This document shows, piece by piece, positions 53,370-62,393 of a DNA stretch of 64,000 nt; position 1 is the stretch's first letter, and each line of letters opens with the position of its first letter. The notes under the pieces were generated by a model. That model did not search any database. It had not been told where the DNA came from and saw only the letters and a list, made by a program, of their open reading frames with translations. A program made the position numbers and the translations under genes. The stretch is taken from assembly GCA_025350645.1 (NCBI GenBank), contig JANXXM010000092.1, positions 1 through 64,000 of the forward strand. The letters run 5' to 3'. The stretch is from Ferruginibacter sp. (GTDB lineage: Bacteria; Bacteroidota; Bacteroidia; Chitinophagales; Chitinophagaceae).

Positions 53370-54713
53370 ATGAAAATGAGTACTGACAGCAAAATAAAAT
53401 ATCACTTACCAAAAGGTTATTCATTGCCGCAGACCCTGCTTAACTCCATTTCGTTTGTAAAAAACCCGATAAAGTTTATCGAAAAAAGTATGGGTAAATT
53501 TAATGAAACTTATACTGCCCGCCTGCCGCAAAACCGTACCCTTATTATAACTCAAAATGCAGATTTTGTAGAATATGTACTTCGGGAAAATCAAAAAAAT
53601 TATCAGAAATCTGAGTTGAGTACAGACAGGGCTGCAACTTTTTTGGGAACCGGCCTCCTATTTTCCAACGGAGAAGAGTGGCTGAAACAGCGGCGGTTGA
53701 TACAACCTGGATTTCATCATCAAAAAATTAATGGACTATACGAAATTGTTATAAAATCTATCAAAGATTTTCTTGCTAATTTTCCATCAGCGCAGGAAAC
53801 AGATGTGTACCCGCTAATGCAAAAACTTGCTTTTAATATTGTAGTAAATTCTTTGTTTGATATAAAAATTTCTGAGGAAATAATGCAGGAGCTCAGCGAT
53901 ATTTTTTCTGAACTCCAGGATTTTATTATTAAAGAAATACACCAGCCTTTTAGAAAATTATTTTATCCTTTAAACGGGCAGGAAAGTAAAGCATTCAAAA
54001 AAACAGCCCGGCTAAGGGAAATAATAAGAACAATAATTGCAGAAAGAAAAGCCAGCAATACCACTTTTAACGACCTGCTGGATATGCTGCTGGCTGCAAG
54101 ATATGAAGATACCGGGCTGCCCATGGAAGATGAAAAAATTATTGATGAAATTCTTATTCTCATATTTGCAGGCCACGAAACTACCGCCAACACACTATCC
54201 TGGCTATTGTACCTTATTGCAAACCATAAAAAAATATTACAAAAAGCTATTGAAGAAATAAATAATATAACTGTAACAGATAGCCCGAAAAATAATTATT
54301 TACAGGCGCTCATAAACGAAGCCATGCGCTTATACCCTGCAGCGTGGATGACGGAAAGAGTGGCATTAAATGACGATCAATTTGGCGAATACAGTTATCC
54401 AAAAGGTACCATTATCATCCCCTTCTTTTTTGGAATGCACCGCAATAAAAATTACTGGAAGGAGGAAACGTCTTTTAGCCCGGAAAGATTTTTAAATGAA
54501 AAATTTGAATTAAGAAAAATGAAAAATTTTTTTCCCTTTGGTGCCGGACCAAGAATGTGTATAGGAAATAATTTTGCCATGGCAGAAATGGCTTTCTTTC
54601 TTCACTTATTTTTAAGCAATTTTAGCATAAGCCCCGTAAAACAACAGCCTACATTTAAAGCGCTCATTACTCTGCGCCCATCTGCAGTACTGCTGCACAT
54701 TAAAAAACTATAG
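53370..54713 (+). CDS. Cytochrome P450
   Basis: A 447-residue soluble bacterial P450. Landmarks in order: the oxygen-activation helix IFAGHETTANTLSW with the conserved Thr pair, the Glu-x-x-Arg motif in NEAMRLYP, the meander region with SFSPERFLNE, and the heme-binding loop FPFGAGPRMCIGNNFAMAE with ligand Cys397. There is no membrane anchor. Redox partners are not encoded in the window, and the substrate cannot be inferred. A second Met two codons in (53376) is an alternative start. It follows the IPExxxVDY gene closely. Confidence 0.93.
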   Translation: MKMSTDSKIKYHLPKGYSLPQTLLNSISFVKNPIKFIEKSMGKFNETYTARLPQNRTLIITQNADFVEYVLRENQKNYQKSELSTDRAATFLGTGLLFSNGEEWLKQRRLIQPGFHHQKINGLYEIVIKSIKDFLANFPSAQETDVYPLMQKLAFNIVVNSLFDIKISEEIMQELSDIFSELQDFIIKEIHQPFRKLFYPLNGQESKAFKKTARLREIIRTIIAERKASNTTFNDLLDMLLAARYEDTGLPMEDEKIIDEILILIFAGHETTANTLSWLLYLIANHKKILQKAIEEINNITVTDSPKNNYLQALINEAMRLYPAAWMTERVALNDDQFGEYSYPKGTIIIPFFFGMHRNKNYWKEETSFSPERFLNEKFELRKMKNFFPFGAGPRMCIGNNFAMAEMAFFLHLFLSNFSISPVKQQPTFKALITLRPSAVLLHIKKL

Positions 54714-54773
54714 TGGTATAACTTTTGCCACAATAACAAAAATTGTCTTCAATTTAATTTTAAAATAATAATT

Positions 54774-55004
54774 ATGTGGAACGAAACAAAAGAAAGTTTA
54801 CAGCAGGAGTTTAACTTCAAAGATTTTTCTGCAGCATTTGCATTTATGACAAGAGTGGCTTTGGCAGCAGAAAAAATGGATCATCATCCCACTTTTAAAA
54901 ATACGTATAACAAAGTAGACATAACCTTAAGCACGCATGATGCCGATAATACAGTAACGGATAAAGACCGAAAACTTGCTGCTGCAATCGATACTTTTCT
55001 TTAA
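54774..55004 (+). CDS. phhB: Pterin-4a-carbinolamine dehydratase
   Basis: A 76-residue enzyme, a shortened version of the roughly 100-residue family. It recycles the pterin cofactor by dehydrating 4a-hydroxytetrahydrobiopterin. The signature is complete: AEKMDHHPTFKNTYNKV (E-x3-H-H-P...Y), then LSTHDADNTVTDKDRKLA with the second His and the Asp. No phenylalanine hydroxylase is adjacent, though a P450 gene precedes it by 60 bp on the same strand. The N-terminus begins at FNFKDFSAAFAFM, as usual, so nothing seems missing from the core. Confidence 0.9.
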   Translation: MWNETKESLQQEFNFKDFSAAFAFMTRVALAAEKMDHHPTFKNTYNKVDITLSTHDADNTVTDKDRKLAAAIDTFL

Positions 55005-55012
55005 ACGATCTT

Positions 55013-56974
55013 TTATTCTACTTTGTATTTTTTATCATCGGTAAGCCCTTTCCAGTTGTCTGTTCTAAAAGGAATAGCAGGCAGGTTTTCGCTGTTAGAA
55101 AGATTTGCTTTAGCTGCATTATCTACCCATGCATACCGCACGGCAACAGGGTTTGCTATAGTTGCATTATCCACAATTATGGTATTACCTTTAATGATGG
55201 CAGTTGCTTCTTTAAATTGTTTATCTGCGCCTGCTATCATAAAACCGGTCAATATTTTATCATCATTTCTTATAGATAGCCCCTTTGCGGTTTCATTAAA
55301 ATACAATACAACCTTAGCATTTTTTGCTTCCATATTTTTATACACTGGGCCGAAAGCAAAAACATTTTTGCTATATGTTTTTTTAAGTGCAAGCAATGCA
55401 AGCCGCAGCCCTACATCCTGTTTATTTTTTGGGTGTATATCGTTGGCAGTTCCAATATCGGTTGTTACGACCATACCTGTATTGGGCAGGTATAACGTTT
55501 TAGCCTGCGCTTCCCTCAGCTCTGCCCATTGGCTGCCTGTAAAACCATTTTCATTGTTTGCATTAAAAGAAGCAAGCTGTACAAAATAAAACGGGAAATC
55601 GCCCTGCTTAAATTGCGAACGCCAGTCTTTTATAAGCGCAGGAAATGTGGTTTGATATTGATGAGCCCTGTCTGCATTACTCTCCCCCTGATACCATATT
55701 ACCCCACGCATTCCATATTGAATAATGGGATGTACCATGGCATTATACAACAACGATGGCAATGAATTTGGCTGTACAGAAAATTGTATAGAAGTCTTAT
55801 CCACCTTCACTTTCCAGCTATCTGCAATGGAAAAATTTGAACCGTTTACCTGCAAAGAAAAATCAGCAGCATCACCATATAAACCACCTCCACCGCCATT
55901 ATCCATCACTTTTATGGCAATTACATTTTTTCCTTTTTTTAATATGCCTTGTGGTAATGTATATTTTCGTTTTGCATTCCATTTATTTATAGTGGCTCCA
56001 ACAAAAATTCCATTTACATAAGTACTGTCAGAGTCATCTATCATTCCGGCTTGTAAAGAGGTAGTACTTGCGGCCTGCGTTTCTGTAAGCTCTACGGTTT
56101 TTCGGTACCATACATTACCATCAAAATTAGGCAAGCCTTGCTCTTCCCACAATTGTAGCGGGCTTATTGCTTTCCATTTGCTGTCATCGTATTCGGGCTT
56201 CATCCATAAGGCTGTGTTTGTATCATTATTCGTTTCACCTCCTTCAAAAATATTCACCACAGCTTCCATTCTTTTTTTATGCTGTTCTATCAATGCCGGC
56301 ATGCCTGTAGGGTAAGCTTCAATTATTTTTTTAAAATCTTCATTGCCTGCAAAACCGTTTTTACTTATCCATGTTTCTACATTTGTACCGCTCCACGATG
56401 TATTTATTAAACCAACAGGCACTTGCAGTTCCTGCGAAATTTTTCTGGCAAAAAAATAACCCACAGCAGAAAAGGAACTTGCCTGCTGCGGTGTACACAC
56501 CTGCCATTGGCTGCCAGATACTATGTCATTTTGAGGAATTACATCTACCGCCCTTGCAATTTTAATATGTCTTATTTGCGGGTAATTTGCTGCAGCTATT
56601 TCTGTTGCTGCATTTTTGGCATCAGCAAGTATCCATTCCATATTCGATTGTCCGGAGCATACCCACACTTCACCCACCAACACATCTTTTATAGTTATAG
56701 TATTTTTTCCAACTACGGTTAATTCGTAAGGGCCACCAGCTTTTTCTATAGCAAGTATTGCCTTCCAATTGCCCTGTGCATCTGCCTTTGCAGCTTTTTG
56801 CTGTTTGTTAAACTGCACAGTTATTTGCTCGCCTGCTGCGGCTGTTCCCCAAATATTGATGGGTACATTTCTTTGCAGCACCATGTGATCTGTAAATATA
56901 CCGGGTAATTTTATCTGGGCTTTCATGGCATAAAAAACGATAATAGTTAAGGAAAGCAATACTATTTTTTTCAT
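55013..56974 (-). CDS. Sialate O-acetylesterase
   Basis: A 653-residue secreted enzyme of the SGNH type with signal peptide (MKKIVLLSLTIIVFYAMKAQ). The nucleophile is in CSGQSNMEW (residue about 109), the WYQGESNAD block III motif is in the middle, and the catalytic Asp/His pair is in DIHPKNKQDVG. A jelly-roll insertion with WYRKTVEL and GGGLYGDAADFSLQ occurs between them. It removes acetyl groups from sialic acids or other carbohydrates. It converges with the pterin dehydratase, 8 bp between stops. The 260-bp region upstream belongs to the inverted-repeat segment described separately. Confidence 0.92.
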   Translation of the reverse strand: MKKIVLLSLTIIVFYAMKAQIKLPGIFTDHMVLQRNVPINIWGTAAAGEQITVQFNKQQKAAKADAQGNWKAILAIEKAGGPYELTVVGKNTITIKDVLVGEVWVCSGQSNMEWILADAKNAATEIAAANYPQIRHIKIARAVDVIPQNDIVSGSQWQVCTPQQASSFSAVGYFFARKISQELQVPVGLINTSWSGTNVETWISKNGFAGNEDFKKIIEAYPTGMPALIEQHKKRMEAVVNIFEGGETNNDTNTALWMKPEYDDSKWKAISPLQLWEEQGLPNFDGNVWYRKTVELTETQAASTTSLQAGMIDDSDSTYVNGIFVGATINKWNAKRKYTLPQGILKKGKNVIAIKVMDNGGGGGLYGDAADFSLQVNGSNFSIADSWKVKVDKTSIQFSVQPNSLPSLLYNAMVHPIIQYGMRGVIWYQGESNADRAHQYQTTFPALIKDWRSQFKQGDFPFYFVQLASFNANNENGFTGSQWAELREAQAKTLYLPNTGMVVTTDIGTANDIHPKNKQDVGLRLALLALKKTYSKNVFAFGPVYKNMEAKNAKVVLYFNETAKGLSIRNDDKILTGFMIAGADKQFKEATAIIKGNTIIVDNATIANPVAVRYAWVDNAAKANLSNSENLPAIPFRTDNWKGLTDDKKYKVE

Positions 56975-57037
56975 CAGTAATTATTTTTTTATTAATAAAA
57001 ACGACATCAATACTTTCCTAAATTTGCAATTTACTAT

Positions 57038-57232
57038 CGTACATCGGGCAGGGCTTATGCAGGTTGGGAGTTAGTATTCCGTCCGCCCATAACCGCTGCT
57101 GATTGAAAATATAAACTCTAATTTAAGAACTAATGTTGAGATTTATTCGTCGAGCCTAAACCACAGCTGGGATTTGTAAATAGATGATGTTACAAGGTCA
57201 AGCCCAACTTGCATAAAACCCAATGTTGTACG
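57038..57232. repeat. Imperfect long inverted repeat at the 3' end of a cassette-like gene
   Basis: The left arm (57038-57068, CGTACATCGGG...GGCTTATGCAGGTTGGG) and the right arm (57203-57232, CCCAACTTGCATAAAACCC...TTGTACG) are imperfect reverse complements, giving a hairpin of about 195 bp directly after the stop of the small lipoprotein gene. CGTACATC, the first eight bases, recurs as a direct repeat at 57793-57800 beyond the other end of that gene. This is the structure of a mobile gene cassette, but the core order does not fit a canonical integron attC. Confidence 0.5.
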
Positions 57233-57236
57233 CAGA

Positions 57237-57764
57237 TTATTCTTTCTTTGGCAACCAAATAGGAGTCGGGAAAGCGAATATTTTAATAATCGGTATTCCA
57301 TTAGAATTTGGCAATCTCACTTCATGGTTACCAATATATGCAAAATTTACTACCGTGTCAAGACCTGGCTTTAATCCTTTCATAAATCTAAATAGTGTGT
57401 CTTGCCTTGCGTCCATTTTTTTCATGAATGTAAGACTGCTTCTAAAAAATATTTCATTATTGCAATGAAAAACTGTTGTCACAGTTAAATTCTCAACCAA
57501 AACTGTGTCTATCCGAACTCGTATGCTGTCTATATAGATGTTAGAAAGTAAATCGTAAAATTTATAAGCAAATTTGATACGAAGACTGTCTTGTTCATTT
57601 GGTTGTTTTTCATTTCCGATAGCTGATTTGAATGTGTCAACTAAATATTGAATTTGTCTTTGTGGAATAGATGTATAAACTTTCGTGTCAACCTTTTTTG
57701 GTGATTGTTGGCAAGAATAAATAAACAAACAAAAAATGAATATTGTCTTAAATAATTTTGTCAT
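57237..57764 (-). CDS. Hypothetical lipoprotein (cassette-like)
   Basis: A 175-residue lipoprotein. I chose the ATG at 57764 for its signal LFIYSC; the frame before it overlaps the DAHP synthase stop. The mature part has no recognised domain; it is mixed alpha/beta with a charged start (QQSPKKVDTKVYTS). It lies between the aromatic operon and the sialate esterase and is flanked by CGTACATC direct repeats and a long hairpin, suggesting it arrived as a mobile unit of about 755 bp. It is on the strand of the aromatic operon but has no functional link to it. Confidence 0.7.
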   Translation of the reverse strand: MTKLFKTIFIFCLFIYSCQQSPKKVDTKVYTSIPQRQIQYLVDTFKSAIGNEKQPNEQDSLRIKFAYKFYDLLSNIYIDSIRVRIDTVLVENLTVTTVFHCNNEIFFRSSLTFMKKMDARQDTLFRFMKGLKPGLDTVVNFAYIGNHEVRLPNSNGIPIIKIFAFPTPIWLPKKE

Positions 57765-57784
57765 AAGGGATTGTCGGTCTGTGG

Positions 57785-58855
57785 TCAATTTGCGTACATC
57801 ACTTTATTTTGGTGGCTGATGCTTTCCAAATGTACAGCATCAAAATAGCGAATAATAAATTCTTTACTAAGCCCAAGTGCATCACCTTTTGCAACAGCTC
57901 TTTCTAAAATTTCGTTCCAGCGGTTGGTTTGCAAAATCGTAACCTTATTTTCTTTTTTATACTCGCCCACTTTGTCTGCAATTTTCATTCGCTGCCCAAT
58001 GAGTGTAAGCAACTCATCATCTATATGGTTTATTTGCTCTCTTAAACTTGCCAGTGCGGTAATAAATTCCTGTGCCGATGTATTTTCTGAACGCCAGATC
58101 AAATCACCCAGCATTTCATTTAAACGCTCAGGAGTAATTTGTTGTTTTGCATCGCTCCATGCATTGTCCGGGTCTATATGGCTTTCAATCATAAGCCCGC
58201 CAAAATCCAGGTCAATACTTTTTTGAGAAACTTCCTGAAGCAGTGTTCTGTTGCCGCAAATATGAGAGGGGTCGCATATCATGAGCATTTCTTTAAACCG
58301 CCGTTTCATTTCTATAGCTAGATGCCACATAGGCGCATTGCGAAATTGTGTGTTGCCGTAAGAAGAAAATCCACGGTGTATCATTCCTATATTTGTAAGG
58401 CCAGCTTTTTGCAGTCTTTCTATTGCACCGCCCCACAATTCCAAATCAGGGTTTATTGGGTTTTTTACCAGCACAGGAATATCTACGCCACGCAATGCAT
58501 CGGCAACTTCTTGTACGCTAAAGGGGTTTACCGTTGTACGTGCGCCTATCCAAAGTATATCTACATTATGAGCTAGCGCATCTTCTACATGCTTTGCTGT
58601 GGCTACTTCTACCGTTATAGGCAAACCGGTTTGTGCTTTTGCCTTTTGCAGCCATGGCAGGCCTATTACACCAATACCTTCAAATAAACCGGGCTTGGTA
58701 CGGGGCTTCCAAATGCCGGCACGCAGCATATTTACTTTGCCTGTTGCATGCAGTCGTTGTGCTGTTTCTAATACCTGCGCTTCAGTTTCTGCACTGCATG
58801 GGCCGCTGATGATGAGCGGTCTTTTGTTCCAAATTTCTTTTATATTTTCTTTCAT
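57785..58855 (-). CDS. Bifunctional DAHP synthase / chorismate mutase
   Basis: A 356-residue fusion. The first 260 residues are a KDO8P/DAHP-type synthase with GPCSAE at residues 18-23, MLRAGIWKPRTKPG, the metal-binding CDPSHICGNR, and GLMIESHIDPD. Residues about 268-356 are an AroQ-type chorismate mutase (LREQINHIDDELLTLIGQRM...IRYFDAVH). The fusion feeds the shikimate pathway and opens the Phe/Tyr branch. It is the last gene of the pheA-aminotransferase-tyrA-GNAT operon, 68 bp after the GNAT gene. Regulation by the leader attenuator before pheA is therefore likely to reach it. The final residues (KVMYAN) abut the flank of the cassette-like gene. Confidence 0.95.
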   Translation of the reverse strand: MKENIKEIWNKRPLIISGPCSAETEAQVLETAQRLHATGKVNMLRAGIWKPRTKPGLFEGIGVIGLPWLQKAKAQTGLPITVEVATAKHVEDALAHNVDILWIGARTTVNPFSVQEVADALRGVDIPVLVKNPINPDLELWGGAIERLQKAGLTNIGMIHRGFSSYGNTQFRNAPMWHLAIEMKRRFKEMLMICDPSHICGNRTLLQEVSQKSIDLDFGGLMIESHIDPDNAWSDAKQQITPERLNEMLGDLIWRSENTSAQEFITALASLREQINHIDDELLTLIGQRMKIADKVGEYKKENKVTILQTNRWNEILERAVAKGDALGLSKEFIIRYFDAVHLESISHQNKVMYAN

Positions 58856-58923
58856 GTTTTGCTGGTCTCTATTCCTTTTTTTATTTAAAAAAAAAACTAA
58901 GATTATTTTAAATGATTATAATT

Positions 58924-59364
58924 TTATTTTTTATTTACCCATTGTTGTTTCGTCATTTCAAATTTAATTTCTCCTTTTCCTTGCAGGCCGGTTTCTGTCC
59001 AGCCCTGCTTTCTGTAAAAGGTTTCGGCTCTTGTATGAGGGCTTGTGCCCAGCCAGACAGTTTGTTCAGTTTGGGTAAAATACCAATCCAGCATTAATGT
59101 ATGCAATGTTTTTCCAATTCCTTTTTTATCATGGTCCGGGTGTACAAATAATGCCCATATATTGTTTTCCTTTACATCTGCAATAGAAAAACCCACAATG
59201 TTATTTTCTATTTCGCAAACCCAGCCTTTACCTCTTTCTGTAATAAATTCCATCACATCATTATCAGTTACCAGTGCAGGGGCAGATAATGTATTTTCTT
59301 TTACTAGGTTTCGCACCACCTGTATTTCAAAAATATCTTCCGGTATGGCTTCTCTAAAAATCAT
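58924..59364 (-). CDS. GNAT family N-acetyltransferase
   Basis: A 146-residue GNAT acetyltransferase. Visible features: the acetyl-CoA loop HPDHDKKGIGKTLHTLM (the Q/RxxGxG-type motif reads KKGIGK), beta strand IWALFVHP before it, and TRAETFYRKQGWTETG at the end. The start ATG overlaps the tyrA stop by four bases (ATGA), so it is translationally coupled. Its acceptor is unknown. A metabolic link to the aromatic pathway is suggested only by the overlap. Confidence 0.9.
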   Translation of the reverse strand: MIFREAIPEDIFEIQVVRNLVKENTLSAPALVTDNDVMEFITERGKGWVCEIENNIVGFSIADVKENNIWALFVHPDHDKKGIGKTLHTLMLDWYFTQTEQTVWLGTSPHTRAETFYRKQGWTETGLQGKGEIKFEMTKQQWVNKK

Positions 59365-60200
59365 TTTAAAATTCGTTTAATCTTATTTGCATTTTCAATC
59401 AACTGCCCCAAATATTCAACATTTTCTTTTTCCAGGCAACTTTTAAATTTTTTTAGTTGTGCAATATGTTCGTTTAAAACATCCAGCACATTTTCTTTGT
59501 TCTGCATAAAAATCGGCACCCACATATCAATATTACTTTTTGCCAAACGCACGGTACTTTCAAAGCCGCCACTTGCCAGTTCAAAAATATTCTTCTCTTC
59601 TTTTTCTTTTTCTAAAACCGTATTTGCCAGTGCAAAAGATGATATGTGCGATATGTGGCTGATGTACGCCGCATGCACATCATGCGCATTGGCATCCATA
59701 TACACAATATGCATACCGAGGGCTTTATATATATTTTCTACCAACGCAACTGCTTCATCATCGCTGTTTTGTTTATTACAAATAACCACAGCTTTATCTG
59801 TAAAAGCACCGCCCACAGCAGCTTGTGGCCCACTAAATTCTGTTCCCCACATCGGGTGAGTGGCTACAAAACGTTTTCCGTTTTTACTTTTATCTGCAAT
59901 TAAGCAAATGGCATTTTTGGTGGAACCTACATCAATGATTACCTGCTTTTTTATTTTAGGTAAAATTTCAGCTAATAATTTCTCTGCAATATTTACGGGC
60001 ACAGCAATCACAATTAAATCTGATAATGCTATTGCTTCCTCCAGTGTTTTTATTTCATCTACCAGCCCAAGCTTCAATGCCTGTTGCTGGTGTGCTTCGT
60101 TTGCATCTACCCCATAAATGGTTGCGGCAATATTTTTTTCTTTCAACGCCAGTGCCATTGATCCGCCTATTAATCCTATTCCTATTATTGCTGCATTCAT
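59361..60200 (-). CDS. tyrA: Prephenate dehydrogenase
   Basis: A 279-residue NAD(P)-dependent enzyme that converts prephenate to 4-hydroxyphenylpyruvate for tyrosine. I chose the ATG at 60200 because it begins the nucleotide-binding strand (NAAIIGIGLIGGSMALAL); the frame from 60230 adds ten unrelated residues. Also seen: DVGSTKNAI, then ATHPMWGTEFSGPQAA with the catalytic His, and SHISHISSFAL. No ACT domain is attached. It lies between the aminotransferase (64 bp upstream) and the overlapping GNAT gene. Confidence 0.94.
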   Translation of the reverse strand: MNAAIIGIGLIGGSMALALKEKNIAATIYGVDANEAHQQQALKLGLVDEIKTLEEAIALSDLIVIAVPVNIAEKLLAEILPKIKKQVIIDVGSTKNAICLIADKSKNGKRFVATHPMWGTEFSGPQAAVGGAFTDKAVVICNKQNSDDEAVALVENIYKALGMHIVYMDANAHDVHAAYISHISHISSFALANTVLEKEKEEKNIFELASGGFESTVRLAKSNIDMWVPIFMQNKENVLDVLNEHIAQLKKFKSCLEKENVEYLGQLIENANKIKRILK

Positions 60201-60264
60201 ATAATTTTCATCACCCCTGCCGCTCTCCAAAAAAGAAAGCTATTAAAATAACACAGGAAATTTT

Positions 60265-61446
60265 TTAAACGTTACTTAATTTTATTCTTTCAATTGCCTC
60301 TTCTATTTTTTCTGCAGTGCTGCACAGGCTTACCCGCACATAATTATTTCCCTGGCTGCCAAAAATACCACCCGGCGTTATAAACACATTTGCGTTTGCC
60401 AGCACCGCATCAGTTAATGCAAAACCATCCTTTTGATTAGAAGGTATTTTTGCCCACACAAACATCCCTGCCTGGTTCTTATCAAAAACACAATTTAATA
60501 TTGCTAATAATGCAAAAACTTTTTCCCGCCTTGCGGCATAAATTTTATTTATTGTTTTATGCCATTCTTCATCTAATGTTAATGCTTTTGCTGCGGCCAG
60601 TTGCACGGGTAAAAACATACCGCTATCCATATTGCTTTTAAATGTAAGCACTTCGTTTATGCGTTCTTTTGCACCGCAAAGCATGCCCACACGCCAGCCT
60701 GCCATATTATGGCTTTTGCTTAATGAATTTAATTCCACTGCTACTTCCATTGCGCCGGCAATGCTTAATAAACTAAAGGGTTCATCATTTAAAATAAAAC
60801 TGTAAGGGTTATCATGCACCAATAAAATACTGTGCTTTTTTGCAAACGCCACGATCTCATTCATTTTTTCTTTTACCGGCAACTGCCCCGTAGGCATGTG
60901 CGGGTAATTTACAAACATAAGCTTATAAGTACCGCCGGTATTGGCTTTTAGCTCATCCATTTTTTTTTCTAACTCAGCAAAATCAGGAAACCAATTGTTT
61001 TCTTCTCTTAAAATATATTCTGCAGTGGTGCCACCTGCAAGCGTAACTGCAGCCCGGTAAGTGGGGTAGCCGGGGTTTGGTATCAGGGCAACATCGCCTT
61101 TATCTAAATAGGTCATACAAATATGCATAATGCCTTCTTTACTGCCAATGAGCGGCAATATTTCTGTATCTGCATCCAGCGTTGTAGCGTACGATTTTTT
61201 ATACCATGCTGCTATGGCCTGTCGCAATAATGGGCTTCCTTTATAATTTTGATAAGCATGAGTAGTTGCTTTTGCACTCTCTTCATGCAGTACTTTTATA
61301 ACATCGGTATGCGGTGGTAAATCTGGGCTGCCAATGCCTAGGTTTATCACACATTTACCAGCCTTATTCATCTCATCAATCTCTCTTAATTTTTGAGAAA
61401 AATAATATTCATTTATGCCTTCCAGTCTTTTTGCTGTTTGTATCAT
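60265..61446 (-). CDS. PLP-dependent aminotransferase of the aromatic operon
   Basis: A 393-residue fold-type I aminotransferase of class I/II. Seen: LGIGSPDLPP near residue 36, GSKEGIMHICMTYLD, NPGYPTYRAAV, FVNYPHMPTG (NPxNPTG-type motif with N, P and TG kept), DNPYSFI with the PLP Asp, and SLSKSHNMAGWRVG with the Schiff-base Lys. In the operon it follows pheA with a single base between stop and start. I infer transamination of phenylpyruvate and hydroxyphenylpyruvate; LL-DAP aminotransferase-like activity is the main alternative on sequence alone. Confidence 0.9.
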   Translation of the reverse strand: MIQTAKRLEGINEYYFSQKLREIDEMNKAGKCVINLGIGSPDLPPHTDVIKVLHEESAKATTHAYQNYKGSPLLRQAIAAWYKKSYATTLDADTEILPLIGSKEGIMHICMTYLDKGDVALIPNPGYPTYRAAVTLAGGTTAEYILREENNWFPDFAELEKKMDELKANTGGTYKLMFVNYPHMPTGQLPVKEKMNEIVAFAKKHSILLVHDNPYSFILNDEPFSLLSIAGAMEVAVELNSLSKSHNMAGWRVGMLCGAKERINEVLTFKSNMDSGMFLPVQLAAAKALTLDEEWHKTINKIYAARREKVFALLAILNCVFDKNQAGMFVWAKIPSNQKDGFALTDAVLANANVFITPGGIFGSQGNNYVRVSLCSTAEKIEEAIERIKLSNV

Positions 61447-61447
61447 T

Positions 61448-62305
61448 TTATTTTTTTCCTGATGTATACATTCCGTAAATTTTTAAATTTGCCGTAACGA
61501 GCTGCAACTTTTTTATAAGTTCATGAAATTGTTTTGTGTTTTCAAACTCCATATCTGCATGAAAAGAATATAAAAAATTACTGCCCGCTATGGGGAAAGA
61601 TTGTAGTTTGCTAAGGTTTATTCCCGCCTCTGCAATTTTTGTAAGCACTTTTGCAAGACTTCCTTTGGTATGATCTGTACTAAAATTTACAGAGGCTTTG
61701 TTGGCATCTGTAACAACAACAGCTTCCTTTGTTCTTTGCAAAATAAGAAACCTGGTATAATTATTTTTTTGCGTGTGAATGTTTGGCGCAATCATTTGTA
61801 ACCCGAAAAGATCTGCGGCCTGTTTACCTGCAATAGCTGCAATATGTTTGCTTTTATGCTGGTGAATATGTTTTGCACTAAGGGCAGTATCCTCCGTTTC
61901 TACCAGCTTCCAGTTGTATTTATCTAAAAACTCCAGGCACTGCTGTATGGCCATCGGGTGAGAATGTATTTCTTTGATGTCGGCTAACGTTATTCCCGGA
62001 TTTACCATCAAATGTTGCTTTATTTGCAAATACACTTCGCCAGTAATGGTAAGGTCAGATTTTTGCAGCAAATTATAATTTGCCATTATGCTTCCCGCAA
62101 TAGAATTTTCTATAGCCATAACGGCAGCATACGTTTCTTTTTTATCAGCAGCTTTTTTAAACAGCTCTCTAAAAGTTGCACAACAAACAACAGGTACATT
62201 TTTACCAAAAAACTCCCATGCCGCCTGCTGGTGAAAGCTGCCTTCAAAACCCTGTATGGCAATACCCTCCTGCTTTTTCACCACATTATTTTTATTACTG
62301 TTCAT
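61448..62305 (-). CDS. pheA: Prephenate dehydratase
   Basis: A 285-residue enzyme that converts prephenate to phenylpyruvate. N-terminal catalytic region: QGFEGSFHQQAAWEFFG, AVMAIENSIAGSI, HSHPMAIQQCLEFL and NYTRFLILQ with the TRF catalytic Thr. The C-terminal 80 residues are an ACT domain for Phe feedback (GSLAKVLTKIAEAGINLSKL). There is no chorismate mutase part; that activity is supplied by the aroF/CM fusion in the same operon. The start lies 24 bp beyond the T-tract of an intrinsic terminator, with a Phe/Tyr-rich leader peptide further upstream. Expression is thus under transcription attenuation. Confidence 0.95.
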   Translation of the reverse strand: MNSNKNNVVKKQEGIAIQGFEGSFHQQAAWEFFGKNVPVVCCATFRELFKKAADKKETYAAVMAIENSIAGSIMANYNLLQKSDLTITGEVYLQIKQHLMVNPGITLADIKEIHSHPMAIQQCLEFLDKYNWKLVETEDTALSAKHIHQHKSKHIAAIAGKQAADLFGLQMIAPNIHTQKNNYTRFLILQRTKEAVVVTDANKASVNFSTDHTKGSLAKVLTKIAEAGINLSKLQSFPIAGSNFLYSFHADMEFENTKQFHELIKKLQLVTANLKIYGMYTSGKK

Positions 62306-62328
62306 ACAAACTTTTCAGTTGCTTTGGT

Positions 62329-62366
62329 ATAAAATAAAAAGTCCCGGCCTTTGCAGCCGGGACTTT
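62329..62366 (-). terminator. Attenuator terminator of the pheA operon
   Basis: The minus strand reads AAAGTCCCGGC, a seven-base loop TGCAAAG, GCCGGGACTTT and then TTATTTTAT, an 11-bp GC-rich stem with a T-tract. It lies between the leader peptide stop and the pheA start. The 5' arm, including the first loop bases (TCCCGGCTGC), is the exact complement of GCAGCCGGGA in the leader peptide's last codons, giving the competing antiterminator. Confidence 0.9.
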
Positions 62367-62393
62367 GTTTATGTAAACTCGTTTATTTTTTGG

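Noticed and set aside
57038-57232. Canonical integron attC site
   Set aside because: GTTGGGA and GCCCAAC are present, but in reversed order (GTTRRRY before RYYYAAC on both strands), and no integrase gene is seen.
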